A DNA stretch of 64,000 bases from Brugia malayi. Taxonomy: Eukaryota; Nematoda; Chromadorea; Rhabditida; Onchocercidae. Position numbers and translations under genes: made by a program. How positions within the stretch are numbered: the stretch's first letter is position 1; each line of letters starts with the position of its first letter. Where the stretch lies: positions 1,488,001 through 1,552,000 of the forward strand of contig NW_025062475.1 of assembly GCF_000002995.4 (NCBI RefSeq). The letters run 5' to 3'. Shown in pieces: positions 61,813-64,000 of this stretch. The notes below the pieces were generated by a model, which searched no databases, was not told where the DNA came from, and saw nothing but the letters and a program-made list of their open reading frames with translations.

Positions 61813-62784
61813 AAGCAGTTGCCATTGTATTTCTGTATTTTACATATAGTTTTAATTATTTTAATGTTTTTCATTTTATTATTGCCACTTATTTAAGCCT
61901 ATATGAGTATTGCTTGACACTGTGCATATTTCCGTCCTCACATTATGCTAAGAGAAAGAGAGAAATCACTTTAGTTTTGTGAAATTTCCATTTGGCGTTT
62001 TCAGAAATGAATGCTTTCTAAGAACCAAGTTAGCTTTCATAATTTCTCATTTCGATATGTGTACGAGCTATTATTAAGAACAAAATTTATTTTGCGGTTG
62101 TTTGTAGAAGTCGAGATATATTTTGAAATTTCGATGTGGATTGTATAAAATCTACTTGGATTTTAATAGCTAATTGATATGAGCAAAAATTTGCATCATT
62201 TAAAAATCAAGTATATTCATTGAAACGGAGAGTAACGATATGATAATGTGACCTTATTAGGTGGCATAGTAGTGTAAAAAAGAATTGTCATTTCTTGCTG
62301 GATTTAGAAAATGATGCAAATTAAGCTGCACAATTGCTAGTTCTTTGCTTCGACCAAGTGGTATTCACATTATTAGCTTCAATTCTTTATAAATTGGAGA
62401 TTTTGTCCTTCACGATTCCAGTTGTTTAGTGCTTTCTTATTTGTCATTTTACTCTCGTTTTGTTTAAACTTTAATAGTGTTTAAAGTTATTCATTTTCCT
62501 AAAATTTATGCAAGAATTAAATATGTTGCAGTTTGAGAATTATTTCACATTTTTGTGCAGTGAAAGATAAACAAGTGGGAACAATTCAGTTGTGAAGATC
62601 AGGGTAAGGGTGAAAATGATGCGGGCATTTTATAAATTAGATTATTAATCGATTTATAAGACAGTACCATTCAAAATGCTGTTGCTTTCCACATCTCTTA
62701 TGATCTGTATTACACGATTTCAATGATTGTTCATGATTTTGGTGAAAGGTTATCACGATTTCTAATTTTAGATTTTTCAAAGAC
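61813..62784. other. Spacer between PHAX and the acidic protein gene
   Basis: Probably PHAX 3' UTR and flank. No exon was recognised. It ends in an acceptor-like ATTTTAG at 62765-62771, 13 bases before the next start codon. Confidence 0.55.
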
Positions 62785-64000
62785 ATGAGTTTTACAAGCG
62801 ATTGTGATAGAAATGATTATTTCAACAACTGCTGGACATCGAGTGATAGTGAACATTCTTTTCCAAAGGTGTCAAGTGAAGACTCTTTAGATCAAATAGA
62901 TGGTAAAATGGATTTTAATAATGACATTGAGCTAAATGTTACCGGTGATACGAGATATGACCATAAGAAGAAGTCAATGTCTAGATCAGATTTTGAATTA
63001 GATTCTGCACCCAGCATTAACTCTACTGATTCCATAACCAGTTCAGTAACCTGTGACCAAGGTGGCGGTAAACTACAATTTAATAGCAAACTGGAATATG
63101 CAAGTAATGAAGAAGTTCCTAATTTGGTGGATGACGATTTTATGGGTGATGAAAAAATTTCTGATAATGATGAGTCTGTGGATGAATTATCGGATGAAGT
63201 GGATGACGAGTTTATAATGAAGCAACTTGAAAAATTGATTATTCGTCGAAATAAGAAAGACAATGAAGCTCGTTTGAGGTTATTTTGCTAAATTACATAT
63301 ATTATAAAACTTTTCAAGAATTAATTGCAAAAAGAATTAAAAAGAAAACATTTAAAAAAATTTTTTTATTGCTATTTATACAGCTAGCATACTTTACAAA
63401 TAAAATATTTTGATTTTAGATATTAGTTTCAGTTACTGAGAACACTCAAAAGCAAACATAAGTAGTGTAATATTAATGAAATATTACAGTTCAGGCTCGT
63501 TTTATTTTTATTCCAATGTTTTTTTTTTTTTTTTTTTTAAATCTAAAACAATTATGTAATAAAAAAAAAAAAAAAACTGAAAATATTTATGTATGTTGCA
63601 TCTGCACAATTTAATTAGTCTCGTGTAAAAACATTATGATAATTCCCGAAAATTTTTTCGCTAATAATTTGTTTAATTACACTTTTACTATTTATGCTCA
63701 ATTTAGTCATATTTTAATTCAAATATTAATACGTAATGAACACAATGGTTGAGAAATTGGTATGATCTGGGATCGGGCAATCACGAATAATGATTTTTTC
63801 TCCATCTTATTTGTTAAGCGAAAGATATTTCTTGATAATCATAGCACTTTTGTCTTTTAAAAATCTTTCTGCACATTTAACTTTATTGCGAAGTAAGACT
63901 AAATACTAGATCTATTCATTTAATTATCTAATTATATTCAAATTTTCGCTGCAGATGGTTGACATTTTTACGTGAACAGAAAGAAGCGGAAGAAGAAGAA
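62785..64000 (+). CDS. Acidic, Ser-rich protein of unknown identity (5' part)
   Basis: I do not recognise this gene. The first exon 62785-63278 encodes 164 codons and two bases. It splices in phase to a second exon from 63955 that continues past the window end. The N-terminal part is rich in Ser, Asp and Glu and low in complexity, with clusters such as DDDFMGDEKISDNDES. From about residue 140 it turns into a charged helical segment (MKQLEKLIIRRNKK) and, after the splice, RWLTFLREQKEAEEEE, which looks like the beginning of a coiled coil. The start is supported by an acceptor ATTTTAG 13 bases upstream and the lack of an in-frame earlier Met. It follows PHAX by about 1 kb in the same direction, so it may share its transcription unit. 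Confidence 0.62.

Noticed and set aside
62892..63263. 123-codon minus-strand reading frame rich in Ser
   Set aside because: It is the antisense shadow of the acidic Ser/Asp-rich first exon on the plus strand.

Overview
The window looks like nuclear DNA from a filarial nematode, most likely Brugia or a close relative such as Wuchereria. It is very AT-rich and full of poly-A/poly-T runs, and its genes are split into many small exons. The strongest species clue is the 34.86-39.42 kb gene. Its spliced product (504 aa) matches, as I remember it, the microfilarial MF1 endochitinase of Brugia malayi in domain order, signal peptide and length. No bacterial operons, IS elements, CRISPR arrays, tRNA or rRNA genes were seen.

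Left part (1.5-20 kb, + strand): a 26-exon gene for a catalytically dead phospholipase C-like protein (PLC-L/PRIP, pll-1 type, about 1080 aa). A broken piece of a second gene follows immediately: the C-terminal end of the Arf-GEF GBF1. It lacks the first roughly 90% of GBF1, has an in-frame stop, and carries a 14-bp-period tandem duplication that shifts the frame. A poorly supported three-exon gene of unknown function lies on the minus strand at 21.9-25.9 kb. Tandem 85-bp repeats and a CA microsatellite fill much of 26-29 kb.

Middle part: rab-30 (29.5-31.4 kb, +), the MF1 chitinase (34.9-39.4 kb, -) with tandemly duplicated Ser/Thr-rich exons, and a TMEM144-like ten-helix transporter (42.6-45.3 kb, -).

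Right part: two clusters diverge from about 55.3-55.65 kb. Leftward run two TMEM177-like membrane protein genes and then pen-2 (gamma-secretase subunit). Rightward run an IGBP1/alpha4/Tap42 homologue, PHAX (snRNA export adaptor) and the first exons of an acidic protein of unknown identity that runs off the window. Most of these genes have a TTTCAG-like acceptor a few bases before the start codon, and genes are spaced about 0.65-1 kb apart. This suggests spliced-leader trans-splicing and possibly operons.

Exon boundaries were read by eye from GT/GC-AG signals, reading frame and remembered family sequences. No alignment was run. No clearly new multi-gene system was found. The most noteworthy items are the PLC-L/GBF1 junction, duplicated exon modules in the chitinase, a duplicated first-exon relic at 55.5 kb, three tandem splice acceptors, two GC-AG introns and a one-base phase gap in one TMEM177-like gene.
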